The notes below the pieces were generated by a model, which made no database searches, had not been told where the DNA came from, and saw only the letters and a program-made list of their open reading frames with translations. A stretch of DNA of 64,000 bases from Zelopaecilomyces penicillatus (Eukaryota > Ascomycota > Sordariomycetes > Hypocreales > Pseudodiploosporaceae): the NCBI GenBank assembly GCA_005765155.1, contig VCCP01000007.1, forward strand, positions 2,001,501-2,065,500, read 5' to 3'. Shown piece after piece: positions 11,470-20,543 of this stretch. The position numbers and the translations under genes are program-made. Within the stretch, counting starts at the first letter, position 1, and every line of letters begins with the position of its first letter.

Positions 11470-11823
11470 CTACCGGTAGTAGCACGCAAAGGACTTGACA
11501 TTCGGAATATTGGCCATGCAGCCGCCATTGGACTCAATCCTGTACGACCCGCCCTGGCAGTTTTTATCTGTCCAGAGATTGCAGAAGCAGCTAGCGCCGT
11601 TCATGTCGCAGGCTGCAATGTTCATGGCGTATCCGTATTGGTAGTTGTAGCAGTTGTTGGGGTTTCTGTCGTAGAGGTTTTTGGCCCAGGTGACGTCGAT
11701 CTGGGTGAGGTAGGACTTGCACTTGTCGCTGTAGTAGTTGATTTGCATTTGCTTGTGTTTTTTGCCGGCAGAGACGGTGGTTGCGGAGAGGGCAACGAGG
11801 AGGGAGAATGTTGACAGAAGCAT
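11470..11823 (-). CDS. Small secreted cysteine-rich protein (117 aa)
   Basis: An intronless 117-codon frame. Residues 1 to about 19 (MLLSTFSLLVALSATTVSA) form a clear signal peptide ending in an AXA-type cleavage site. The mature part of about 98 residues has eight cysteines, enough for four disulfides, and is rich in Tyr and Asn (NNCYNYQYGYAMN, CFCNLW). This is the profile of a fungal small secreted protein; such proteins serve as effectors, antimicrobials or surface proteins, but no specific family is recognised and no function is assigned. A tandem, broken paralogue lies downstream at 10640-10963, showing local duplication and loss. A TATA box is present at 12042-12050. Confidence 0.8.
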   Translation of the reverse strand: MLLSTFSLLVALSATTVSAGKKHKQMQINYYSDKCKSYLTQIDVTWAKNLYDRNPNNCYNYQYGYAMNIAACDMNGASCFCNLWTDKNCQGGSYRIESNGGCMANIPNVKSFACYYR

Positions 11824-12041
11824 GATGACGATCGGGGTGTTGTGGGAGTTGAGTGTAGTGTGGTGGTGTTGAGCTTATTTGGTTGTTGGTTTATTTGAAA
11901 GCGCTGACTTGACAATAGGCGCTGAAGTATGGTTGAGATTGTAACAAGATGTGTGATTGAGAGTTGTGATTGCAGTTGTGTGAGGCGAGAGTTGAAGTTG
12001 GCGATATTGTTCAGAACTTTAGAAACAGCAACGAGCGAGCT

Positions 12042-12050
12042 GTTTATATA
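12042..12050 (-). promoter_or_regulatory. Probable TATA box of the secreted-protein gene
   Basis: Minus-strand TATATAAAC, about 220 nt upstream of the ATG at 11823. The distance implies a 5' UTR of roughly 190 nt, which is acceptable for a fungal gene. No second TATA-like element lies nearer. Confidence 0.45.
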
Positions 12051-12543
12051 TTCAGACTTGTCTACTCTATCTACCGCCCACTTTACTATCGTATCAATAC
12101 CACTTCCCAATCTCAATATGGTATTCATCTGAGACCAGCAGAAAGTCGGCTTGCATCTCTAAGCGGCGCTACCGAGACAAGCGGCGCCACCGATACCGCC
12201 TCTGCCTCGTCACCATTAGCCCCGACCCCGTACCCGAGTGGGCAATCCCATGTCTGAGTACAACAACTATTTCCTGTCTTGACCCCAAAACAGAACCAAT
12301 AAGCACTTATCTGTATATGTTATACGGGGTATCAGAGCCCGGTCAGCTTACATGGCTGTGTAGTACGATGGAGGCAGCAACCCCAAGCTTTGTGGGGGCA
12401 AAGGTAATAGACAGGTCCATTTTGTGGAATCGGAAGGCCGGGGTTGGGTTTAGTGAGAGATTTCTGCAAGATAGGGCTGCGGAGACTTTGGAGTAGCCAC
12501 CAATCTCTGTGGAACGGGTGAGTGGGCTTTGCCGGCACCAGGT

Positions 12544-12562
12544 GGGTGGGTGGGTGGGTGGG
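12544..12562 (+). promoter_or_regulatory. G-quadruplex motif: five GGG tracts with single-T loops
   Basis: The + strand has GGG at 12544, 12548, 12552, 12556 and 12560, each separated by one T. Four GGG tracts with one-base loops is the arrangement known to form the most stable parallel G-quadruplexes, and a fifth tract gives a spare. It sits about 220 nt before the start codon of the beta-lactamase-like gene on the coding strand. It is also a GGGT minisatellite and so probably variable in length. Confidence 0.6.
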
Positions 12563-12780
12563 ATCTTGGAAGAAAGCAGCCGGATCAGGAAGGCCGATGG
12601 AAGCATCTGGTTCCGTGCAGTTGAGGTATCCAGATCCCCCCCTCCCTGTCCTGAGCTTGCGTAGATGGCACTCTTAGTCCAGGCACCCAACAGCGTTGCA
12701 AATAATAATGACAGCTTTATGAGAAACAGTTGCGTCGTGTAATAAAACGCTATACTAGTATCTTTATGCTCACGCTCGCA

Positions 12781-14304
12781 ATGGAAGACCTTGAGCAACT
12801 TATCCACGCCGACGGGCGCGCCCACTCATCGGCCGCAGAGTTCCTCGCCAGCCTGGGCACGCCGTCCGCGTCGGTTGCCGTGCTGGACAATGGGGTTATT
12901 ACATCTCACTGCTTCTCCACCGTAGGCGATGACCCGCAGACGGTTTTCCAAGCATGTAGCATCTCCAAGCCCATCACTGCCCTGGCGATCATGCGCCTCG
13001 TCGAGCAGGGGATGTTTGCCTTGGACAGCACACTCGTGGAGCTGTTGGAACCCAATGTCATGGCATCCCTGACGGAGGGGGCGCCAGCCGTGCAGTGCGG
13101 CATGATGGAGAGGATCACGGTTCGCCAGCTCATGAGCCATACTGCGGGTCTCTCGCAAGGAGGGTTCACAGGCTATGCCGTGGCTGCAGGAGACTCGTCG
13201 AGTTCGTTGATACCCTCTGCGGAGGAGGTGCTCATGGGCAAATATCCTGTCAATAGTCTCCGCGTTAAGCTTCAGGCTCCGCCGGGCCACTCGTATGCCT
13301 ACTCAGGTGGAGGCATCACCGTGCTGCAGGTCATCTTGGAGACCGTCACGGGGAAGCCCTTTGCCACTCTGATGCAGGACCTCGTGCTTGGCCCACTCGG
13401 CATGGATAGGTCATTCTACACGCGGCTTCCAGAAGACGAGGACAACGCCGCGAGTGCCCATTACACAGGATACACGCAGTGTGAGGTTCCTCGACGCGTG
13501 CTGCCTGAGCAGGCGGCGGCTGGGCTATACACGACGCCAACAGACTTGCTCAAAGCGGTGTTGGCGGTGCAGAATTCACTGGGCGGCAACGATGACGGGT
13601 TTCTCCATAGAGAGACTGCTGAGACAATGCTCAAGAAAGTGGATGCCGATATGGCGCTGTCGTGGTTTGTCAAGGGGCCAGTGTTTTCGCACGCGGGAAG
13701 CAATGACCCTGGATTTCGATGCAATGTCGTCGGCTTCGCCGGTTCCACACACCTTGATAACAAGACACATGGCGGCTTGGAACAGCAAGGACGCCAAATG
13801 CTGCATGTACCCCAGAACTGTGGCGTCGCCATCATGACCAACTCGGCTATGGGCGGACGGGTGATATGGAAGATCTTCCAGGCTGTTGCGTTTCTCAAGA
13901 AGTGGCCGCAGATGCCCCTGCCCCCCGGAATAGGGCCCACGATGATTCCATTTGCGCTGCCAGACGCCGACGCAGGGCGGCTATGGAGGGCATGGAAGGG
14001 ACCGTGGACCACGTGTGGTAGAGGAAGAGATGCATTGCTCAAGATCAGTGGCGAGATTGATGATGCTGATGATGTCGATGATGCAGGTCAGCAGCCGTCT
14101 GTGTGGTATAATGGCCTAGGCCCAATACGACTATTTCCTATCGCTGCTCCTGAGTCAAGGAACGACGGTGATGACGGATTCCACTTGTTTCTGATGGAGG
14201 GGTTTTCCATGATGGTCGATTTGATGACGCGAGATGGTGTTGAGATTGTGGAACTGAGGAACAATAACGACGAGTCAGTCCGCGAACTGCAGCGCGTTCG
14301 ATAA
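12781..14304 (+). CDS. Beta-lactamase/transpeptidase-like serine hydrolase (class C fold)
   Basis: An intronless frame of 507 residues from the Met of MEDLEQL; an in-frame Met at 12766 would add five residues. The serine beta-lactamase/penicillin-binding-protein fold is shown by the SxxK motif in CSISKPITALAIMRLVEQG (nucleophile Ser, general-base Lys), the HTAGLS segment, the second motif YAYSGGG (Tyr-x-Ser in place of Tyr-x-Asn) and HAGSN in the region of the third motif. In fungi such proteins are esterases, amidases or acyltransferases (for example LovD) rather than antibiotic-resistance enzymes; the substrate here is unknown. There is no signal peptide, so it is likely cytosolic. The C-terminal ~100 residues form an extra domain as in many eukaryotic members. 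No biosynthetic cluster surrounds it. Confidence 0.88.
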   Translation: MEDLEQLIHADGRAHSSAAEFLASLGTPSASVAVLDNGVITSHCFSTVGDDPQTVFQACSISKPITALAIMRLVEQGMFALDSTLVELLEPNVMASLTEGAPAVQCGMMERITVRQLMSHTAGLSQGGFTGYAVAAGDSSSSLIPSAEEVLMGKYPVNSLRVKLQAPPGHSYAYSGGGITVLQVILETVTGKPFATLMQDLVLGPLGMDRSFYTRLPEDEDNAASAHYTGYTQCEVPRRVLPEQAAAGLYTTPTDLLKAVLAVQNSLGGNDDGFLHRETAETMLKKVDADMALSWFVKGPVFSHAGSNDPGFRCNVVGFAGSTHLDNKTHGGLEQQGRQMLHVPQNCGVAIMTNSAMGGRVIWKIFQAVAFLKKWPQMPLPPGIGPTMIPFALPDADAGRLWRAWKGPWTTCGRGRDALLKISGEIDDADDVDDAGQQPSVWYNGLGPIRLFPIAAPESRNDGDDGFHLFLMEGFSMMVDLMTRDGVEIVELRNNNDESVRELQRVR

Positions 14305-15437
14305 GAACTACGCAGTAGTCTACGGAGTAGTGGATCGTGTAAAGGATATAGTCTAATGAACTCGAAGATTTGCGTTTGGGCCTAGTTTCGTTCGTCATGG
14401 CATCTAGATGAGTCCCAAACTCCATCAACAGTCCATCCCGCCGGGCTGAGACAACGTTCGTCGGTAGTCACAAGCTCACATCTCTCCATGGCCTATCTAC
14501 AACCTAGGTGTAGTGTAAGGCGTAGTGCTGTCGTAATCTTCCACACTTGGAAACTTGTTTCTTTGTGACGAGTTTTTTTAAATGTTGTGAGATGTGATAC
14601 AAGTAAGATGCCAGGATAGGCAAGTGCTTGGAAACAGAGTATGGCAAGCATCGGGCAAACCCACCGGCATCTTCCTTTGCAAAAAAAAGTATTACAACGC
14701 TGATAGTAAGTAAGTAGTCTATTGCTGACCATGGCTTTATAGAAAAAGTTTAGCTTGTTTCTTTCTTACAACGCGGGGTATTTATGTAGTTCTCACGAAC
14801 CCCTGGCTCTGAAGAGAAGAGATCCATGGTGGGATCAGCAAGCTTATCGGTAAAGATGATGGCAATGAGAACTTGAAATACTGTTGCTTGGATTTAGGGG
14901 CGCTTTTAGTGGTGTCAGACTGCATGGTTTAGATCTTGGACCCTGCATTTGGGTGTAGCGTGTTGTGGCATGACTAGTGTATCTGGGGGTCATTGCTTAG
15001 TTATAAATGAGGTATTAGTGCGACAAAGGATCTTTTGTGCCAAGACCATGACCATGGCTTATAAACCTAGCGTGTGTAGATAGGTATGAAGCGACTTGGA
15101 TTGGTGATGCTATACAGAGGCATGAGGCCGTTGAGAGAATGGTTACCCGGGAGTAGTGTGGAACTGGGAAACTCTTCAGTTATACCCGTATCAAAGAATG
15201 TTGACTGTTGGGAAATTTATTTAATTTGCCATCTTTCAATGCTGGCTTTTTTCTAGAGAGTAAATTTCACCAGTAGCATTATACATCATTCATTTGCACA
15301 GATAATGTGTAGGTTGGTCCATGTGTGGGAAACGACATTGGAAGCTGGTTGTGTTTCGATTGAAAAACCTGTAATTTCTCCACTGGCTGTTCATGAGCAA
15401 AATATCGACCTCGTGACCCAACAACAACCAAACAGAA
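14305..15437. other. Intergenic region before tRNA-His
   Basis: About 1.1 kb of non-coding DNA. Reading frames are short and lack motifs. No repeat family recognised. Confidence 0.45.
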
Positions 15438-15533
15438 GCCGTTGTCGTATAGTGGTTAGTACATCAGTTTGTGGAATCTGATCTAATCAGAAACGAAACA
15501 CTGATAACCGAGGTTCGATTCCTCGCAACGGCA
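15438..15533 (+). tRNA. tRNA-His(GTG) with 24-nt intron
   Basis: Complete cloverleaf: acceptor GCCGTTG/CAACGGC, D-arm GTAT/GTAC, anticodon stem TCAGT/ACTGA, T-arm CGAGG/CCTCG. The anticodon loop is TTGTGG, then an intron at 15475-15498 (24 nt), then C, so the intron lies between positions 37 and 38. Anticodon GTG decodes His codons. Mature length is 72 nt without the post-transcriptional G at -1. A T-rich run (15547-15557) follows. Confidence 0.94.
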
Positions 15534-15832
15534 TTGGTATAAAAATGTTCTTTTTTTGGTGGGCCTGGCGCTGTAATTACGCACCCCACATAAGCTGTCA
15601 CTACTGCATGCAACTGCCTGTCTGACATGGTAATTCTTAAGCTGACTGATATGAATAAGTGAGTGAGTGGAGGGATTGAGCGAGGATTGTATTTTTTTTA
15701 ACGATGAGATGAATTTAATTGCTATCAAATTGGTTGCCAATATTGAATTATTCTATGGAAGCTCATGCAGTGCATCCCCAATCCACTGCCACAACCGCCG
15801 GTCTGCAACAAAGTTCGTATTCATCTCAGACA

Positions 15833-16406
15833 TCAATACAAGCTTTCTTGTAATGATGACATGATGAGTCCGAGTTGGTTCAGGATCTTCTCTCGCGCAT
15901 GGTCCGTGAGAGGCAGAAGTGGTAGTGGCGAAGTATAACCCTCGATTTGATGAGAGGAACCGACCCAGTCATAATCGGAGAGGCGACGACCGACGGCCTT
16001 GCTCATGAGGATGTACGGGACACCAATCTCATTGTCATTTGAGCCACTGGTTTTTGAATCAAGTTAGTCAGTGAAAATGATGATCTACACAATGCTGAAT
16101 GGCATACCTAAAAGAGTATACGTCTGGAACTGGGACCGAGCTGTGAGTTTTGAGAAACATCAACGTGGATGCTTCACTAATAAGCATCTTCAAAACAGAT
16201 GGGTCTGTTATAATCGCGCTGCGGCGTGGGGAACGAAACACCCATTCGACTCCATCGTCAAAGACAATGAAGATGGCCCAATTCAAGCTTCCCGTTTTAG
16301 GTCTCATCAATTTGTCCACAACACACGGCTGTCCTCGCAGCTTTGTCGCTAGTGAAAGAAGTGCATCTAGATTGAACTTTGCGTAGGCGAAAATCCTCTC
16401 GCGCAT
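15833..16406 (-). pseudogene. Truncated APH-family phosphotransferase (N-lobe only)
   Basis: Two exons, 16108-16406 and 15833-16046, join at a GTATGC...ACCAG intron and give 170 residues. The text matches the fungal APH/choline-kinase-like family: WAIFIVFDDGVEWVFRSPR (nucleotide-binding beta strands), a conserved Glu in ISEASTLMFLKTH, PVPDVYSFSGSNDNEIGVPY and ILMSKAVGRRLSDYDW. The protein stops with TGA right after NQLGLIMSSLQESLY, where family members continue for another 200 or more residues carrying the catalytic loop (HGD) and metal-binding Asp. Neither is present here, and no downstream exon restores the frame before tRNA-His. The correct splice join shows the remaining half has been kept or only recently lost. 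It cannot be an active kinase as it stands. The start is uncertain; an upstream Met at 16589 would add about 61 unrelated residues. Confidence 0.72.
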
Positions 16407-17020
16407 GTTTCGTAGATGTGGTAGAGGCGCGTAAGTTTTTGGTGAGACGTGAAGATTGGGATGTGTAAGTTGTGTTGAGTTGAGGTATGAAGGTGAATGA
16501 CTACCTACATAGAGGTCAAACCAACAAAGTACCGTGTAAAGAGGGGCAAAGGGATAATGCCTTATTTCGGCCGTATACCCTAGGAGCATGTCAGATTGGG
16601 GTTTCTTTTACATTGCTCGAATTTACTTAGATGTCCAAATTATATTATACATTATCAACACAAGATGGTATCCTCATGCGAAAAACACAAATAAATCAGA
16701 AGACACAGCGCTCCAATCAAACACCCTACAGCGACAATGCCACGCTCTACCAACCCCAAACTCCCCAACACCCAAGACAAAACTTACAAAGAAGAGCTGC
16801 CGCTGGATTCTGGTGGTGATCATTCGGATATCGAATTCAGACGAGTATTGAACTCGCCTTTAGCCTTCGTATCATTCGGGCCATAAACATGATGCGTGGT
16901 AACGTGGTTATTGTTTTTGTCATAGAACCGCACAGTGATGTGCTCTTTGACATGACCATCGCCTCCATGCATAGTAGATCATTCTTCACGCCTTTTACAC
17001 TCACTCTCGACCAACGAACG
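16407..17020. other. Divergent spacer between truncated phosphotransferase and SRPK-like kinase
   Basis: The two genes start outward from here. The plus-strand kinase frame remains open upstream to 16889, so the kinase could begin earlier. Nothing else recognised. Confidence 0.4.
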
Positions 17021-18707
17021 ATGCCATCCACCAACTTTCTCCATCGAGGCGGAGCGCTTCTCAAAGCCGTCTTCAGGCGCTCGCCTAAATATTCACTTCC
17101 TATTACGATTTCAACCAGAGCAGAAGAATGCCTGAATATGTATCGCAAGGGCGGGTACCACCCCGTGAAACCGGGGGACTTGTTCAACAATGGCAGGTAC
17201 AAGGTTGTGAATAAGCTCGGGTTTGGCGTGTACTCTACTGTCTGGCTTGTATTTGATAACGAGTAGGTGTTTTCAAGGAACATTGACGAAAGAATGGTTT
17301 TTGCTGGAGAGATTTTGTCTAACATGGAGTGTTGTATTATAGATCGAAACAGCACGCTGCGCTCAAGGTTCTTACAGCGGATTGTCTTGACGATGGCGCG
17401 GAGATTTTTGAGCTGGATGTTCTCAAGAAAATCAACGAGAAACACAGCAGCTCAACAACAACAGCAACCGCTGGAGCAAACCATATTGTCAGACTGCTTG
17501 ATCACTTTGAGCACAAGGGCCCCCACGGAACCCATCTCTGCCTGGTCTTCAAAGCCATGGGCCCTGCTCTGACCGAATATAGACGCTTGTATCCGCTGCT
17601 ACAGCTGCCTGTCTCTCAGGTGAAGGATATTGCGCGACAATTGCTTCTTGCATTGGCGTACCTGCACGACACATGCCAAGTCATCCATACTGGTGAGGGG
17701 CACTCTTCCATCTTTTATTGTTTTAGGTCTGCGACGTGGTTTAGATGTTTGGCTGGGCGCTAATTGTAGACAATAATCTTAGATATAAAGCCGGCAAACA
17801 TTCTCGTCGAGACACCAGCCACTGATGAGATGTTCCAGTCCGCACCGTCCGAGGTATTCGAACCAAAACCAATAGTGTCAGAAGGTTCCCAGGACTTTTA
17901 CTTTGAGTCTCAACAAATCCTCTCCACAGAGGAAGACGTCACTTCCGAGGCTAGAATCTCTGTCAAGCTAGCAGATTTTGGAACCTGTATGTAAACCCTC
18001 CTCCCCAGCACGCATCTGTAGCCTTACACCAAGATTCCAACACTGTGGTCGGGGCAGCGAGTTATTTCGATAAGCATCTCACAGAATGGATCCAGCCTCA
18101 GATGCTGCGTGCGCCAGAGGTGATTCTCGGCGCGGACTGGGATCACAAAGCCGACATCTGGAACGCAGGCTTAGTTGTAAGTTTTTCTTTCTTCTTCCTC
18201 CAGAAGTGGCAAAACACCACAGTATAGTAACAACAGCTGTGTCACCAATATGGATCTGGGAACTCGTCCAAGCGAGCGTCCTTTTCGACGGCATGTGGAC
18301 TCCAAAGGACGGTTACACTTCCGAGGCTCATCTCGCCCAAATGACTCACATATTAGGTGATATGCCTAAACAGCTGCTCGATCGATCCAGGAACAGAGAC
18401 GATTACTTTGACACCAATGGTAAGAAGCCCATTTCTTTAATTTCTTCTTAGCATAGCACTCTTCATCAGTCATGAAAAGCCAACTTAGCTAACTCATTAA
18501 TGCCGTGACCAAAAAGGCCAACTGCTCAAGCAGCCAACCTTCAGACCGATGACGCTAGAAAATGTCACTAAGAACCCAAATCTGACCGGGTCAGATTTGG
18601 CAGACTTTTTGAGCTTCATCAGGTCCATGATTCAACTGAATCCTGGAGACCGACCTGATGCGCGCAAGCTGCTTGAATCGGCATGGCTGGTTGAAAAGAC
18701 AGTTTGA
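17021..18707 (+). CDS. SRPK-type serine/threonine protein kinase; intron 4 acceptor altered, possibly a pseudogene
   Basis: Six exons: 17021-17262, 17343-17692, 17783-17986, 18058-18176, 18254-18419, 18517-18707 (423 residues if joined so). SR-protein kinases phosphorylate Arg-Ser splicing factors. Features in order: GGYHPVKPGDLFNNGRYKVV, Gly loop LGFGVYSTVWL, Lys in HAALKVL, catalytic loop VIHTDIKPANIL (HTD, typical of SRPKs), LADFGT, then WIQPQMLRAPEVILG and a C-lobe ending in NPGDRPDARKLLESAWL. Five joins are canonical. The fourth, needed to join WNAGLV to IWELVQAS, would require the acceptor to read GG (18252-18253) instead of AG. A rescue exists: donor GTTTTT at 18181 and CAG at 18234-18236 keep the frame and insert about seven residues. 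An earlier Met at 16889 would lengthen the N-terminus. Kinase identity is sure, activity is not. Confidence 0.75.
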
Positions 18708-19070
18708 CCTGTACCGGGGATGAGGATGGGGGCTAGAATATGGGTAGTTTGATGACAATTTGCTCGGTGATGCAGGTGATGTTGGATTTGTAAAGACGTG
18801 ATGTGGGATGCCAGACTCAAAGTGAGGGCGTTACTGACTCGTATTATGAAAACTGCATGAAATAGATGGGCTGGTCGTATATAGATAGAGGTAGATATAC
18901 TTTGAATGCCTTGAATGAGTATACACTTGTGTGAATTGAGCAGCTCCTATTGTAGTTACCAGCGATGGGGGTTGTTTAGAGACAGTCAGCACCATCGCAT
19001 ATCATGCAGGGTATAATACCACATCAACTAGACTCTCACCATCACTCGCTGCTCTTGACATCACCACGTG
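18708..19070. other. Convergent spacer between kinase and ctk2
   Basis: Both flanking genes end here, so it should hold two 3' UTRs. No gene seen. Confidence 0.45.
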
Positions 19071-20543
19071 TTAATGATATCTTCCCCTGCCCCTGTACTG
19101 CCTGTCGCCTCTGTAACCGCCATACGGCCCTCCTCGCCGATGATCCCCGCGATCTCTATGCCCGCCGCGATATCCACCACCTCCTCTCCCGCCACCGCCG
19201 CCGCCCTCCATTTCCGACCTATGTTGTGGAGGCGCTATCGGCTCTTCAACCTCGACCTCGTACTCTTCAAACTCTTCATTGAAGTATTGTGTCACAATCT
19301 CCTGCTCATCTTGCGCCGCCTTGGCATCAAATACAAATCGCATTGTGCCGTCCTGTCCGCGCGCTGTCCGACGAATTGAGGCATCTCCAGGCCAAGATGT
19401 CGGGGCAGGCGAGGTAGGGGATCCGGGTGTCGGCGGCGGGTGAGGCTCGTTGTTCTCGCAGCGGTTACAGTGGAAGAGGTATCGCAGTGCGGCCTCGTTG
19501 TCAAGGTCGGCGTTGAGCTCAATCTTTATATCCATGAACCGGTTAAGGTCGAACTGGGCACCGATCTTGGTAGACTTGTGGTGCTGAACATAGAGGTCTA
19601 ACAAGTCGAGCATGGTCTCAAGAACAGCGCCGCGGTTGTACTGCCGCCGCTGGGACGCAAACTCGTGGACCTTGTCGAGGTGCTGACCCGTCATGCGCGC
19701 CGTCAGTTCAACAATAGCCATGACCATGGAGAAGGTGGTCCGCTTGATGGGCACAAAGGTCTTGTACATGTCGATAGACATTGCATATGCGCTAGTGAGG
19801 AACCCTTTGCCTTCTTCCTTTCCAAGGATGCTGCGGACGACTTTGATAAGGAGTTTTTGCGGATATCGAGTGCGAAAGTCGAATCCGATAGTTTCCAGAA
19901 TGAGCCGCTCGAGGCCGATGATGATTTTGCCTTGGGATTCAAATATCTGTAGAACAAAATGTCAGTCATGTATATTAAAAGTAACGTGGCTGAAGCAGCA
20001 CCAATGTAATTTACCTTGTCATCCGAGGCCACAGGCTTCTCTGGGTTCTTGACATTGTACGCAGCCGCCAAGATGTCTCTCGATTTTTTGATAGTATCCT
20101 CCACCTTGCAAGCGACAAAGAGCGACGCCAGCGCAGCATCCTGGTAGTTGTACTCTGCGTCGCGGAAGTTGAGTCGGAACTTGTGGAAATACGTGCACGC
20201 CGTGTCAAACGTGCGCACCGGTCTACCATGAGCACAGTCGTCAGTTAGCAAAGCTCTATCCTTGATGAATGCAGACAATTAAGAACTAGAACAGAAAGAG
20301 ATGTTGATGTTCGTACAGGTTGAGGTGCCCTCTGACAACGTCAATCAGCTGGACACCCTGCAGGCGGTAGTTATCCTCCCGCGCGGGATCGCAGCCGTTG
20401 TCCCTGAGCATGCGCCGGATCCGGACTTCGGAGCTGTATTGGTTGGAGCTGGAGATGAAGCCCGGGTGAGGGCCGATCTTGGATGCCGGGTCGCCATTGG
20501 CAGCTGCAGGCGGCGCAGCTGCGTCAGGGTTTGTCGAGGCCAT
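19071..20543 (-). CDS. ctk2: Cyclin subunit of CTD kinase I (Ctk2/cyclin K-like)
   Basis: Three exons: 20317-20543, 20015-20222, 19071-19946 (436 residues), with joins GHLNL/PVRTFDTA and ASDDK/IFESQGK. Ctk2 pairs with the kinase Ctk1 (CDK12-like) and phosphorylates Ser2 of the RNA polymerase II CTD during elongation. The cyclin box is clear: REDNYRLQGVQLIDVVRGHL, then VRTFDTACTYFHKFRLNF, then AEYNYQDAALASLFVACKVE, followed by the second fold (GLERLILETIGFDFRTRYPQ). The tail is acidic and then RGG/Gly-Arg-Tyr-rich, typical of filamentous-fungal orthologues and perhaps RNA-binding. The start is the Met of MASTNPDAAAPP; an in-frame upstream extension has no conserved content. Confidence 0.9.

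Larger units (their letters stand above)
11824..12765. other. Promoter region between the secreted protein and the beta-lactamase-like gene
   Basis: The two flanking genes diverge. The region holds a TATA box for the minus-strand gene (12042-12050) and a strong G-quadruplex motif (12544-12562) on the strand of the plus-strand gene. The reading frames here have no recognisable content. Confidence 0.5.
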
